Assembly: GCF_030269445.1 (NCBI RefSeq)
Contig: NZ_BSTJ01000005.1
Location: 62,001 to 126,000, forward strand
Origin: Actinoallomurus iriomotensis
GTDB lineage: Bacteria; Actinomycetota; Actinomycetes; Streptosporangiales; Streptosporangiaceae
Length of the DNA: 64,000 bases
Direction of reading: 5' to 3'
Shown here: positions 36,130-44,994 of the stretch, piece after piece
Position numbering within the stretch: position 1 is the first letter of the stretch
How the letters are laid out: each line of letters opens with the position of its first letter
The notes under the pieces: model-generated
Databases searched by the model: none
Told to the model about the DNA's origin: nothing
The model's input: the letters and a program-made list of their open reading frames with translations, nothing else
Program-made: the position numbers and the translations under genes

Positions 36130-36816
36130 GTGGCCGAGACGACGGTGGCCGAGGTGATGGCCGAACTGGCCGCCCTGGAGGACCCGAAGACACGCGAAGT
36201 GAACGAGAGGCACGGTGACGATCACGGGGTGAACCTCGGCAGGCTGAGGGCGTTCGCGAAGCGGCTGAAGACCCAGCCGGAACTCGCGCGCCGGCTCTGG
36301 GAGACCGAGGACACCGCGGCGAGGCTGCTGGCGCTCCTCATCTGCCGTCCCAAGGCGTTCGAGCGTGACGAGTTGGATGCCATGGTGCGCGACGCGCGTA
36401 CCCCGAAGGTGCACGACTGGCTCGTGAACTACGTGGTGAAGAAGAACCCGCACGCCGAAGAGCTGCGCGTGGCCTGGTCCGCCGATCCGGATCCCGTCGT
36501 CGCGAGCGCCGGCTGGGCGCTGACCACCGAACGCGTGGCGAAGAGGCCCGAGGGCCTCGCCCTCGCAGGGCTGCTCGACGTCATCGAGGCGGAGATGAAG
36601 GACGCCCCGGATCGCCTGCAGTGGGCGATGAACCACTGCCTGGCTCAGATCGGGATCGAGCACGCCGAGCACCGCGCCCGTGCGATCGACATCGGCGAGC
36701 GCCTGGAGGTGCTCAAGGACTACCCGACCCCTCCGAACTGCACGTCTCCGTTCGCGCCCGTCTGGATCAGCGAGATGGTGCGCCGACGGCAGGACGACCA
36801 GGGCGTTCGCGCGTGA
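36130..36816 (+). CDS. DNA alkylation repair (AlkD-like HEAT-repeat) protein
   Basis: This 228-residue all-helical protein resembles the AlkC/AlkD DNA alkylation repair family of HEAT-like glycosylases. It starts with TVAEVMAELAALEDPKTREVNERHG and has the YVVKKNPHAEELRVAWSADPDPVVASAGWAL block. The family excises N3- and N7-alkylpurines, using a conserved tryptophan/aspartate in the groove (WSADPDPVV is a candidate). The GTG start follows AGGAGGCTGGG. It is 47 bp after the TnpB-like gene, in the same direction; coupling is possible but not shown. Confidence 0.78.
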   Translation: MAETTVAEVMAELAALEDPKTREVNERHGDDHGVNLGRLRAFAKRLKTQPELARRLWETEDTAARLLALLICRPKAFERDELDAMVRDARTPKVHDWLVNYVVKKNPHAEELRVAWSADPDPVVASAGWALTTERVAKRPEGLALAGLLDVIEAEMKDAPDRLQWAMNHCLAQIGIEHAEHRARAIDIGERLEVLKDYPTPPNCTSPFAPVWISEMVRRRQDDQGVRA

Positions 36817-36823
36817 GCTCCGC

Positions 36824-37690
36824 TCAGCCCGTGCGCGCGGCGCGCTCGCGGATCCAGCCGGGGCCGATCTCCTCCAGCGTGTAGCCGTTCCGGTACGTGC
36901 GCGGGCGCGGTGTCTTCGGCATCGACGCCGGGCGCGCCGGCATCAGTCGGACCAGCAGCGCGCGGGCCCGCAGCGCGCGGTCGGCGGCGACCTCCAGCGC
37001 GCGCGGCGCGCCGCGCAGGCCCAGCGCCTCCCGCAGCGGCGCGTCGGTCATCGCGATCACGCCGCTGCGCGCGAGCGGCCGCGCGAAGCGGGGGAACCAG
37101 CCCTGGAAGATGGCGATCGTCGCATCGGCCACGCGGCGGCTCGGCTCGTTGAAGGCGAAGTGCTCGCGCTCGTAGCCATCGAGCAGGGCGGCGAACTCCT
37201 CGTAGGTCTCCGGGATGTCCTTCAGGCCCATGAGGCGGCCCATGTGCCGGAAGGTGTTGACCGTCGCCCGCACCTCGTGCCGGCTGTACGGCCGCCAGCC
37301 GTACCGCGAGATCCACCGCACCGGCACGACCACGAAGGTCGCCAGGACGTAGAGGAAGTCGTCGTTGCTGATCGGGTACCTGCCGTGGATCCGGTTCATG
37401 TGCCGGATCGCCGCCCGTCCCCGCGGGGAGTCCATGCCGCCGTCGCGCGTCGTCTCGTACAGCAGGACGACGGTGTCGTCGTAGCGCTTCTGACCGTGGT
37501 CGGCGAACTCGCGCGTCCGGTCGAGCAGTCCGCCGATGGAGGGGACGGCATAGGTGCGGAAGAGCGCGAGTTCGAGCGCGCGGGTCACGTCCCAGGGGAA
37601 TTCGTACTCGGTGCTGATCCGGTAGATCTCCTGGTAGTCGCTCTCGGGGTCGAGCCGCTGGATCTGCCGGAGCCGGGAGTAGCGGGCCAT
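36824..37690 (-). CDS. DUF2236/MpaB-type oxygenase family protein
   Basis: This 288-residue protein belongs to the DUF2236 family (latex-clearing protein, MpaB), a b-type haem-binding helical fold. It has the RIHGRYPISNDDFLYVLATFVVVP motif and a conserved Arg-His pair region (RAAIRHMNRIHGRY). It is divergent from or downstream of a TetR gene transcribed in the same direction, which probably regulates it. The substrate is unknown; many members are oxygenases of unknown role. Confidence 0.8.
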   Translation of the reverse strand: MARYSRLRQIQRLDPESDYQEIYRISTEYEFPWDVTRALELALFRTYAVPSIGGLLDRTREFADHGQKRYDDTVVLLYETTRDGGMDSPRGRAAIRHMNRIHGRYPISNDDFLYVLATFVVVPVRWISRYGWRPYSRHEVRATVNTFRHMGRLMGLKDIPETYEEFAALLDGYEREHFAFNEPSRRVADATIAIFQGWFPRFARPLARSGVIAMTDAPLREALGLRGAPRALEVAADRALRARALLVRLMPARPASMPKTPRPRTYRNGYTLEEIGPGWIRERAARTG

Positions 37691-37816
37691 GCGAGCCCTC
37701 CGGGGGTAAGAGTTCGCTTACAGGGGATCGGCGCGAGCATCGTACGGGACGATCCGCCCCGGTGCTGTGGCAGGGCTCACAGTCACCGGGCGGCCGCACA
37801 TCGTGGCGGACGCCGA

Positions 37817-38353
37817 TCAGGCGATCGCGGCCAGCACCCCGTCCAGGCCCGCGCGGAACCGGCCGTCGCGGTCCAGATCCGGCGCCGTCTCGGCGGCCTG
37901 CTCCCGCGCGTCGAGTGCGACCACGCCCAGGAGGTAGCCGAGGAGGGTGTGCGCGCCGACCGCCGCCTCGGCCTCCGTGCGCCCGGCGGTGCGCAGCAGG
38001 TCCTGGACCGACTGGGTGGTGGCCATGAGCGCTCCGGGGTTGCGCCGGGTCACGATGAGCGGCATGACGCCGACGTGATCGAGCAGCCGGTCGCGGTAGC
38101 CGCCGGCCCACGCGCGCAGCCGGTCGCGCACGTCACCGGCGCCGGGCGGCACCGGGTGCGCGGCCACGTGCGCGATCAGCTGCTCCAGCAGCTGTTCCTT
38201 GCCGTGGGGGAGATGGTGGTAGATCGCCATCGCCTCGACCTCCAGGGCATCGCCCAGCCGGCGCATGGTGAGGCGGCCGAGCCCCTGGCCGTCGATGAGG
38301 TGGAGCGCGGTCTCGATGATGCGCTCACGGGTGAGCGGCGGTCGCTGCGACAT
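37817..38353 (-). CDS. TetR-family regulator
   Basis: This 178-residue TetR regulator has an N-terminal HTH (RERIIETALHLIDGQGLGRLTMRRLGDALEVEAMAIYHHLP) and the TetR_C_1-like C-terminal domain typical of actinomycete regulators. Its ATG is eight bases from a 16-base palindromic element (38361-38376), probably its own operator. The DUF2236 gene lies 126 bp downstream in the same direction. Confidence 0.85.
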   Translation of the reverse strand: MSQRPPLTRERIIETALHLIDGQGLGRLTMRRLGDALEVEAMAIYHHLPHGKEQLLEQLIAHVAAHPVPPGAGDVRDRLRAWAGGYRDRLLDHVGVMPLIVTRRNPGALMATTQSVQDLLRTAGRTEAEAAVGAHTLLGYLLGVVALDAREQAAETAPDLDRDGRFRAGLDGVLAAIA

Positions 38354-38360
38354 GATCGCA

Positions 38361-38376
38361 CCTTACTATGTAAAGG
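38361..38376. promoter_or_regulatory. Operator/promoter motif CCTTACTATGTAAAGG (copy 1 of 3)
   Basis: TTAC-TAT-GTAA is a perfect 4-bp inverted repeat inside CCTTACTATGTAAAGG. The minus-strand reading CTTTACATAGTAAGG also contains a -10-like TACATA toward the TetR start at 38353. An identical sequence, extending to at least 20 bases, is at 60172, and a variant is at 61440. Confidence 0.6.
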
Positions 38377-38464
38377 CGGCGGCCGGGAAGTGTCCCCGCC
38401 GCGTGTCACCCCGCGTCACCCTCTACCCTTGGCTCGGGACAGCAACGAAGGAAGGAGCGCCGTC

Positions 38465-38536
38465 ATGAGCGAACGCAGTGAGCGAATCGAAGACACAGCG
38501 CTCATGGTCACTGCTCCGACGAAGGAGGGCTCATGA
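38465..38536 (+). repeat. Third SERSERI mini-ORF/ribosome-binding-site unit
   Basis: ATG 38465 opens a 23-codon frame (M-S-E-R-S-E-R-I-E-D-T-A-L-M-V-T-A-P-T-K-E-G-S). Its stop overlaps the ATG of the next gene (ATGA at 38533-38536), and it ends in GAAGGAGGGCTC. It is the same element as 33071-33216, with a shorter variable centre. It too sits immediately in front of a start codon. Confidence 0.75.
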
Positions 38537-38943
38537 GCCTGGGTCGTAAACCGAGCCCGGAGGTCGCCGAGCGCTACGCCGCCGACAAGGAGCTCGCCGC
38601 CGGCCTGCGTGACAGGCTCGCCGACGCGCAGGAGGCCGAGAGCCGCCTCCGCTCCGCCCAGGCCGAGCACCGGCCGTACGAGGACGTGCGCGAGCTCGCC
38701 ATCGCCTACGACCGCGCGCTGTTCGACGCGCTGGCCGCCGCGAACGCCGCCGAGCGCGTGGCGATGGGGACCAAGACCTACGAGTCCGGCGACGCCAAGC
38801 AGCGCCGGGGCGCGCAGATCGCCGCTCGTCGCGCGCGGGCCAAGCCGTCGGTGCGGCCGTACACCGACGAGGCCGACCGGCTGCGGTCGCTGCGCGAGGC
38901 GCACAAGCTGAGCTTCCGCACCAGCCCGTCCATCGCGAGCTGA
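38533..38943 (+). CDS. Hypothetical coiled-coil protein
   Basis: This 136-residue, charged, mostly helical protein has strong heptad character (VAERYAADKELAAGLRDRLADAQEAESRLRSAQAEH). Its basic C-terminal half is AKQRRGAQIAARRARAKPSVRPYTDEADRLRSLREAH. It has no signal or membrane helix and I do not recognise a family. ATG 38533 has GAAGGAGGG upstream, supplied by the SERSERI repeat. A nucleic-acid or structural role is speculative. Confidence 0.6.
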   Translation: MSLGRKPSPEVAERYAADKELAAGLRDRLADAQEAESRLRSAQAEHRPYEDVRELAIAYDRALFDALAAANAAERVAMGTKTYESGDAKQRRGAQIAARRARAKPSVRPYTDEADRLRSLREAHKLSFRTSPSIAS

Positions 38944-39274
38944 GCCGGCCGTCTCGTAGATCGTTCGCTTGCATCCGGTCATCAGCACGGTGACCTGACG
39001 GCGGGGTCGCGGTCCCGCTGGGCACACTGGGCGCGGACGTTGATCGTCTCGTGCGCTCGTGCCCGTGGAGCCGCGGCCGGCCGAAGCCATCGAACGTAGC
39101 CATCGAACGCTTGCGCGTGGGGGTGACGCGACCAGCGTGAACACGGCGTACCGAAGTGACACGGGCCGTCCGACTCTGAGAATCTACCGACTCAGAGAAT
39201 CGTCGTGGGCCACAGCGCCCGGTCCGCTCGCGGCGAAGCGAGTCAGTGGGAAGTGCTCTGTCCGGGGGGATCAC
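38944..39274. other. 331-bp spacer with two pairs of direct repeats
   Basis: No gene is visible. GCCATCGAACG occurs at 39086-39096 and 39099-39109 (13-bp pitch). GACTCTGAGAATC (39172-39184) and GACTCAGAGAATC (39189-39201) are 17 bp apart and themselves contain short palindromic CTCTGAG/CTCAGAG units. These are candidate regulatory sites for the gene at 39275. Confidence 0.4.
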
Positions 39275-39901
39275 GTGGAGCGCACGCCGCCAGATCGGCG
39301 CGACCTTCTGCGCGCGTGCAGAGAGGGCGTCGTCGCGATCTGTGAGCTGGCCGCGCACTTCTCCGACTGGTCCGTGGCCACGCCGTGCCGGGAGTGGGAG
39401 GCCATCGACCTGGCCGGTCACCTTCGCTGCGTGGCGGAGAACTTCCACGAGTACCTCAACGACGCCCCGTCCAGCCGGCTGTCCCGGCTGTTCGCCCAGG
39501 ACGCCCCCGCCGCCCTTCTCGTACGCCAGCTCTCCCGGCAGAACGCCGCGGAGCTGGCCGTGCTGCCGCCCGCGACGGGTCGCGAGCACATCGTCGCGTT
39601 CGCCGTCTCGGCGGAGGCGTACGCCGACCGGCTGCCGGACGTGTGGGACGAGGCGTACCTGTCCTACCGCGGCACCAAGCTGACGGCGGGCGACTACGCC
39701 GGCGCGGTGTGCGTCGAGTGGCACCTGCACGCCTGGGACCTCGCCCGCGCCCTCGACAAGGACCACCGCCCGAGCCGGCCCGACGTCATCGAGGCCGCCT
39801 GGCGCACGGGCGTGCCGCATCTGCCCGCACCGGCCGGGGGAGACCGCTGGGAGGCCGTCCTGCGCGCCTCCGGCCGGGCTCCCGACTGGCAGCCCAGCTG
39901 A
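39275..39901 (+). CDS. Maleylpyruvate-isomerase/DinB-like (MDMPI_N) protein
   Basis: This 208-residue four-helix DinB/MDMPI-type protein has ATPCREWEAIDLAGHLRCVAENFHEYL, the HLRCV metal-site histidine, and the late EWHLHAWDLARAL block typical of TIGR03083/TIGR03086. Members are mycothiol- or metal-dependent enzymes, often of unknown specificity. The GTG start at 39275 has GGGGGGA upstream. The frame is open to 39059 but without coding character. It stands alone before the monooxygenase gene. Confidence 0.8.
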   Translation: MERTPPDRRDLLRACREGVVAICELAAHFSDWSVATPCREWEAIDLAGHLRCVAENFHEYLNDAPSSRLSRLFAQDAPAALLVRQLSRQNAAELAVLPPATGREHIVAFAVSAEAYADRLPDVWDEAYLSYRGTKLTAGDYAGAVCVEWHLHAWDLARALDKDHRPSRPDVIEAAWRTGVPHLPAPAGGDRWEAVLRASGRAPDWQPS

Positions 39902-40003
39902 CGCCTTCTGTCAGCGCGGCGTAGGCACACCGCCGCCATCGATCAGCGCCCTGTCAGCGCACCCGGCGACGCTCCGGGTGATCGAGACGACAGGGAGAGT
40001 GTC

Positions 40004-41149
40004 ATGCGGAAGGTTCTCATCGTCGGTGCGAGCATCGGCGGGCCGGCGTTGGCCCACTGGCTGCGGCGGTACGGGTTCGAGGTCACGGTCGTGGAGCGGG
40101 CGGCCGGTCTGCGGCCCGGTGGCCAGGCGATCGACGTCCGGGGCCCGGCGGTCGAGGTGGTCCGGCGCATGGGGGTGCTGGAGGAGGTCCGCCGCCGGAG
40201 CACGGACCTGCGCGGCATGTCGATGGTCGGCGAGAACGGCGAGGAGCTGTTCCGCACGACCGATCGGACCGCGAGCGGCGGCGACGTGGACGGTCCGGAC
40301 GTGGAGATCCTGCGCGACGACCTGGCGGCGATCCTCGCCGGCGCCGGTGAGGCCGAGTACCTCTTCGGCGACGCGGTCGTCGCGCTCGACCAGGACGCCG
40401 ACGAGGTACGGGTCGGCTTCCAGAGCGGTACGCGGCGGACCTTCGACCTGGTCGTCGGCGCGGACGGGGTGCACTCCTCGACGAGGCGGCTGGTGTTCGG
40501 GCCGGAGGAGGACCATCTGCGGCACCTCGGCAGCTACCTCGCCGTCTGGACGGTGCCGAACTACCTCGGCCTGGACCGCTGGGAGGTGGTGTACCCGATG
40601 AGCGGCGACCTCTGGGGCGCGATGGTGATGAGCGTCCGCGGCAACCGGGAGGCGAGGGTCTACGTGGGCTTCGACACGGACGTGCCGCCCGCGACGTTCC
40701 TGCCCTCGGACGTGGGCGAGCAGAAACGCCTGGTGGCCGAGTGGTTCGCCCACGCGGGCTGGGAACTGCCGCGGCTGCTGAAGCACATGGAGGACGCACC
40801 GGACTTCCACTTCGACGCCATGGCGCAGATCCACCTGGACACGTGGTCGCGCGGCCGGGTCGCGCTCGTCGGCGACGCCGGGTACTGCGGATCGCCCGCC
40901 TCGGGCCAGGGCACGAGCATGGCGCTGGTCGGCGCGTACGTCCTCGCGGGCGAACTCGCGCGGGCCGGCGGCGACCACGCGGCGGCCTTCGCGGCGTACG
41001 AGCGTGAGCTGCGCGACTACGTCGCCGGCAACCAGGCCCTCGCACTGGAGAACCAGGCCCGGCGGCGGGAACAGGCGAAGACCGGCGATCACGCACTTCC
41101 GGAGAACCCGCGAGAGGTCGTCGACGCGTATCCGCTGAAGGACTACTGA
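40004..41149 (+). CDS. FAD-dependent monooxygenase (TetX/UbiH type)
   Basis: This 381-residue flavoprotein has the N-terminal Rossmann motif VLIVGASIGGPALAHWL, an R at the end of the second strand region, the DG motif LVVGADGVHSS, and the GD motif GRVALVGDAGYCGSPASGQGTSMALVGAYVLA. These define group A aromatic or tetracycline-type monooxygenases. The ATG start follows AGGGAGAG. No partner gene is adjacent. Hydroxylation of an aromatic or polyketide is likely, but the substrate is not inferable. Confidence 0.9.
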   Translation: MRKVLIVGASIGGPALAHWLRRYGFEVTVVERAAGLRPGGQAIDVRGPAVEVVRRMGVLEEVRRRSTDLRGMSMVGENGEELFRTTDRTASGGDVDGPDVEILRDDLAAILAGAGEAEYLFGDAVVALDQDADEVRVGFQSGTRRTFDLVVGADGVHSSTRRLVFGPEEDHLRHLGSYLAVWTVPNYLGLDRWEVVYPMSGDLWGAMVMSVRGNREARVYVGFDTDVPPATFLPSDVGEQKRLVAEWFAHAGWELPRLLKHMEDAPDFHFDAMAQIHLDTWSRGRVALVGDAGYCGSPASGQGTSMALVGAYVLAGELARAGGDHAAAFAAYERELRDYVAGNQALALENQARRREQAKTGDHALPENPREVVDAYPLKDY

Positions 41150-42335
41150 CCGACGGCGGAGACGACCTCGCCCCCGGCGTCGCGGCCCGGCCGTGACCGC
41201 GGACGGCATAGGCGGCTCGAGCCGCCGGCCGACAGGCACTTCGCCTCCCGGGCCACGCTGGGTGACGACGTGCTCATGGCGGAGCGGCGTCTCCTGGTAC
41301 GGACGCCGCTCCAGCGCCTCCAGGCGCGCGGCGAGCACCGCGCGGGGGACCTCGAGGTTGGACGGGGAGGTCGCGGGCGGGCGTGCCTGGAACGTCCCGC
41401 ACGCGGTCGCGGCGGCGGCCTCGGCCGTGAACGCGGGCCGCGTGGGTGAGGATGCGGCTGGGGCCGTCGGCCGACAGGTGCTTCGCTCCTCTGGGCCGCG
41501 CTCGGTGAGGACGCCTCCAGACGTGCGGCGAGCACCGCGCGAGGGACGTCGGGGTGGGCGGGGAGGCCGCGGGTCAGCGGGCCTGGGACGTCGTGTGCGC
41601 GGTCGCGGCGGCGGCCCGGCCGGCGCTGGGGAGCCGAGGGCCGAGAACCCGGCGTCATGACGTGCGAGGCCCGGACGGCCGCGCTGCTCGGCGCGATCAC
41701 GGGTGGCCGGAGGTGGTCGGCCTGCTCGCGCCCACCGCCTCCAGTCGGTGGGCTTCATGGCGGCGGGGCCGCGGAGCGCCGAGCCGGTGCCCTACCCACG
41801 GCTGTTCCGCCGGCTCGGCTTCGCGATCGCGACGGCCGGGCTCCTGTGAACCGGGCAGCGGGATCGGAGTCATGAGCCACCTGCCGACCGCGCCAGGTCG
41901 TGTCCTCGGGGAGCCGCCCCCTCGCCGCCGGCACGGCCACCGACGTCCACGCGGCCACCGCGGTCCGCCACGAGTACCTCGTCGGCGAGCGTCCGCTCCC
42001 GGCGAGGAGTCTCCTTCCTGGTCTCCCCGCCGGTACGACGGCTCACCGCCGCGGACGATGCCCTCTCTCGACCGCCCTGGCGGCGTCGGCGACACCGGGC
42101 GCGGCGCTGGACGCCTCCGCGACCTGGACCGGTCCAGGTCGCGCACGCCGCACTCGTCGTCTTTGTGAGTCCCGCACCAGTCGGCGCGATCGCCGCTACG
42201 CTCATCGGTAGAAGTTCGTGCGTCAAGTGAGGGTGTGGTACAAGAACCGTCGGTTATTTCTTGTAACGCCCCCGCACCGACGCGCCGGGAGGTGAGGCGT
42301 CAGACTGTCGGGCACCCCTCGGTGGAAGGCTGACC
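41150..42335. repeat. 1.2-kb stretch without a gene, containing a duplicated degenerate segment
   Basis: No frame gives a coherent protein. Two segments are copies: CCGCCGGCCGACAGGCACTTCGC (near 41228) matches GCCGTCGGCCGACAGGTGCTTCGC (near 41465), and GCGGCGAGCACCGCGCG followed by GGGAC and CGGGGAGG(T/C)CGCGGG occurs near 41329 and 41526. The second part ends both times in CGGTCGCGGCGGCGGCC. On the minus strand both copies contain the string AVLAARLEA, so these may be fragments of a duplicated, decayed gene. The 3' part (41650-42240) is GC-rich and also undecided. Confidence 0.4.
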
Positions 42336-42983
42336 GTGTTCTTCTGGTTGCTCAAGCACATCCTGCTCGGCCCCTGGCTGCGTCTGTTGTTCCGGCCCAA
42401 GGTCGTCGGCACGATGCCCAAGCGTGGGCCGGCCATCATCGCCTCGAACCACCTGTCGTTCTGCGACTCGCTGTTCCTGCCGCTCATGGCGCCGGGGCAG
42501 CTGGTATTCATCGGCAAGGACGACTACTTCGTCCGCAAGGGCATCAAGGGCCGGCTCATGGCCGCCTTCTTCCGCGGCGTCGGCACGATCCCGGTGGACC
42601 GTCGCGGGGGCAGTGAGGCGGCCGATGCCCTCAGCACGGCGCTGCGCGTCCTGCAGGAGGGCCGGCTGTTCGGCATCTATCCCGAGGGCACGCGTTCGCC
42701 GGACGGCCGGCTGTACCGCGGCAAGACCGGCGTCGCGCGGCTCGCGGTGGAGTCCGGTGCGCCGGTGTACCCCTGCGCGCTCATCGGCACCGACGACATC
42801 CAGCCCACCGGTTACCGCATGCCTCGCAAGATCATGCAGCCGGTGATCAAGCTCGGCGAGCCGCTCCGGTACGGCAAGGACGCCGATCTGCGCAAGGCCA
42901 CCGACGAGATCATCGCGGCGATCCAGGCGCTGTCCGGCCAGGAGTACGTCGACGTGTACGCCTCCACGATCAAGAAGGGCTGA
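42336..42983 (+). CDS. plsC: 1-acyl-sn-glycerol-3-phosphate acyltransferase
   Basis: This 215-residue membrane-associated acyltransferase of the PlsC family has the catalytic block NHLSFCD (H-x4-D), GVGTIPVDRRGGSE, and the substrate motif YPEGTRS. The N-terminal hydrophobic segment (FFWLLKHILLGPWLRLLF) anchors it to the membrane. It would make phosphatidic acid from lysophosphatidate. The GTG start at 42336 follows GGAAGG. Its 3' end overlaps the response regulator gene by 14 bp in convergent orientation. Confidence 0.92.
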   Translation: MFFWLLKHILLGPWLRLLFRPKVVGTMPKRGPAIIASNHLSFCDSLFLPLMAPGQLVFIGKDDYFVRKGIKGRLMAAFFRGVGTIPVDRRGGSEAADALSTALRVLQEGRLFGIYPEGTRSPDGRLYRGKTGVARLAVESGAPVYPCALIGTDDIQPTGYRMPRKIMQPVIKLGEPLRYGKDADLRKATDEIIAAIQALSGQEYVDVYASTIKKG

Positions 42984-43617
42984 CGAAGCCGGACTCGTAG
43001 GCCGCGATCACCGCCTGTGTACGGTCGCGGGCCCGTAGTTTGGCCAGCACGTTGCCGACGTGCGTCTTGACCGTCTCCACGCTGACCACGAGCTCGCCCG
43101 CGATCTCGGCGTTGGACAGCCCGCGGGCCATGAGCGTGAGCACCTCACCCTCGCGGTCGGTGAGGCGCGCCGTGCGTACCCGGTCGGCGTCGCGGCCGCT
43201 CGCGTGCCGGGCGGCCAGCCCGCGGATCGCGGCGGGGAACAGCAGCGAGTCGCTCAGCGCCACGGTGCGCAAGGCCTGGATGATCTCCTCGGTCCGGGCG
43301 CGCTTGAGCAGGAAGCCGCTCGCGCCCGCCCGCAGCGCCTCGTACACGTAGTCGTCGTTCTCGAACGTGGTGATGACGAGGATGCGAGGCGGCTCCGGCA
43401 CCGTGGACAGGATGGTCCGCGTCGCCTGGATGCCGTCCACCCTGGGCATCCGGACGTCCATCAGCACCACGTCGGGGCGCAGGGAGCGCACCAGGGGGAG
43501 TACCTCCGCGCCGTCGCCGGCCTCGCCCACGACGGCGAACCCGGGCTCCGCGTCGATGATGGCCCGCAGGCCGGTGCGGATCAGCACCTCGTCGTCCACG
43601 ATCAGAACGTCGGTCAC
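42970..43617 (-). CDS. NarL/FixJ-type response regulator
   Basis: This 215-residue protein has a receiver domain with the acidic pair in VDDE, the phosphorylation site D54 in VVLMDVRMP, the T switch in ITTF and K105-like LLKRA. A linker and a LuxR-type HTH (LTDREGEVLTLMARGLSNAEIAGELVVSVETVKTHVGNVLAKL) follow. The GTG start overlaps the histidine kinase stop (GTGA at 43614-43617), so the pair is co-translated. The target is unknown; the two genes form one operon. Confidence 0.92.
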   Translation of the reverse strand: MTDVLIVDDEVLIRTGLRAIIDAEPGFAVVGEAGDGAEVLPLVRSLRPDVVLMDVRMPRVDGIQATRTILSTVPEPPRILVITTFENDDYVYEALRAGASGFLLKRARTEEIIQALRTVALSDSLLFPAAIRGLAARHASGRDADRVRTARLTDREGEVLTLMARGLSNAEIAGELVVSVETVKTHVGNVLAKLRARDRTQAVIAAYESGFVSPS

Positions 43618-44912
43618 CGGCCCCTCACACTCTCCCGCTCCACGCCGTCGCCGGCCGCCTCTCGGTCCTCCACCGTCTCGCCGGACCAGGGCACGACCGG
43701 GAGCGTGACGGCGATCCGCCAGTGCCCGTCGTCCGCGCCGGCGGTCATCCGGCCGCCCAGGACCGCGACGCGCTCGCGGATGCCCCGCAGCCCGTGCCCG
43801 CCGCCCGTACGGGGCGGGGCGGACGCGTGGAGCGGATTGGTCAGCTCCAGTACGAGCCGCGAGGCGCGCACCGCCAGGCGTACCGTCACGGGCACCTTGC
43901 CGGCGTGCCGCAGGGCGTTGGTGAGCCCCTCCTGCACGATCCGGTACGCCTCGCGGGACACCACCGGCGGAACCTCCTCGACGCGGCCGAGGTCCGCGTG
44001 CACCTCGACGCCCGCCGACCGGGTCTGCTCGAACAGCGCGGGAAGGTCCGTGAGGGTCCGCTGGGGCGTCTTCGCGCTCATGTCCTCGCGCAGCAGTCCG
44101 AGGACGTGGTCGAGGTCCTCCAGGGCGGTGCGTCCGGTCTCCTCGATCGCGGTGAGCGCACGCCGGGCGAACTCGGGGTCGCTGTCGAGCAGGCGTGCCG
44201 CCGCGGCCGCCTGCAGCGTGGTGACGGTGAGCGCGTGGCCGACGGAGTCGTGCAGCTCCCGTGCCAGCCGGTTGCGTTCCAGCAGCGACTCGGCGCGCCG
44301 TTCCAGATGGGCCAGCCGGTCGGCGGCGGAGGGGCCGAGCAGCAGGGGCGCGAGCCGTGCGAACAGGGCGCCGGCCCCGGCGCCGAGGTAGGCGATCGCG
44401 GGCAGCGTCAGCAGCGCCGCGGGCACCGACCAGGATGGCGCGAACACCAACGTGTGGCCGAGGAACCGGCGGGTGGCCGCATGGTCGAGGAACGGCGTCT
44501 CCAGCAGGAACAGCATCATCGGCACGCCGAACACCACGGCGAAACCGATGGTGCCGCCGACACCGATGTGCAGCAGCCACCAGACGGCGGTGCGGCGGCG
44601 CGAGCGCCATGACCGCAGGCCCTCGGGCGTCTCCTCGGGCAGCCGCACGCCCAGCAGCGTCTCGGCGGCGGTCCGGCACAGGACCCGTACGGCCGGGATG
44701 AAGGCGACGGCGCCGGAGATGACGATGAAGGAGACCAGCATGCCCAGCGCGCCGATGAAGCCGCGCGTCGGCTGGTCGCTGACGTGCCGCATGATCTGCA
44801 CGAGCGCGGCGTAGATCAGCACGTACGGCACGAGCAGCGCGGTGCCGCCGAGGAGGAAGGTCCAGCGCCGGTAGGTGGTGACGCTCACGAGCGGGCGGAC
44901 CACGGATCTCAT
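43614..44912 (-). CDS. HisKA_3-type sensor histidine kinase
   Basis: This 432-residue kinase has an N-terminal region with two to four membrane helices (about 20-40, 55-76, 110-137, 160-190). The H-box is RNRLARELHDSVGHALTV with H221, followed by a dimerisation helix, and an ATPase domain with EGLTNALRHAGK (N-box) and GHGLRGIRERV (G-box). It is typical of the NarL-partner class. The sensory part has no recognised domain, so the signal is unknown. It is co-translated with the response regulator. Confidence 0.92.
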   Translation of the reverse strand: MRSVVRPLVSVTTYRRWTFLLGGTALLVPYVLIYAALVQIMRHVSDQPTRGFIGALGMLVSFIVISGAVAFIPAVRVLCRTAAETLLGVRLPEETPEGLRSWRSRRRTAVWWLLHIGVGGTIGFAVVFGVPMMLFLLETPFLDHAATRRFLGHTLVFAPSWSVPAALLTLPAIAYLGAGAGALFARLAPLLLGPSAADRLAHLERRAESLLERNRLARELHDSVGHALTVTTLQAAAAARLLDSDPEFARRALTAIEETGRTALEDLDHVLGLLREDMSAKTPQRTLTDLPALFEQTRSAGVEVHADLGRVEEVPPVVSREAYRIVQEGLTNALRHAGKVPVTVRLAVRASRLVLELTNPLHASAPPRTGGGHGLRGIRERVAVLGGRMTAGADDGHWRIAVTLPVVPWSGETVEDREAAGDGVERESVRGR

Positions 44913-44994
44913 GTCGTCGATCCTGACAGAGCGTGCCGTCCGCCGCCTCCCCCGTGCGAGCGAGGCCGAGTCACCTTCGCGCGCCGGTGTGGCG

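Noticed and set aside
39911-41758. 615-codon minus-strand frame opposite the FAD monooxygenase
   Set aside because: Antisense of a gene with intact FAD motifs; the part beyond it covers the decayed repeat region.
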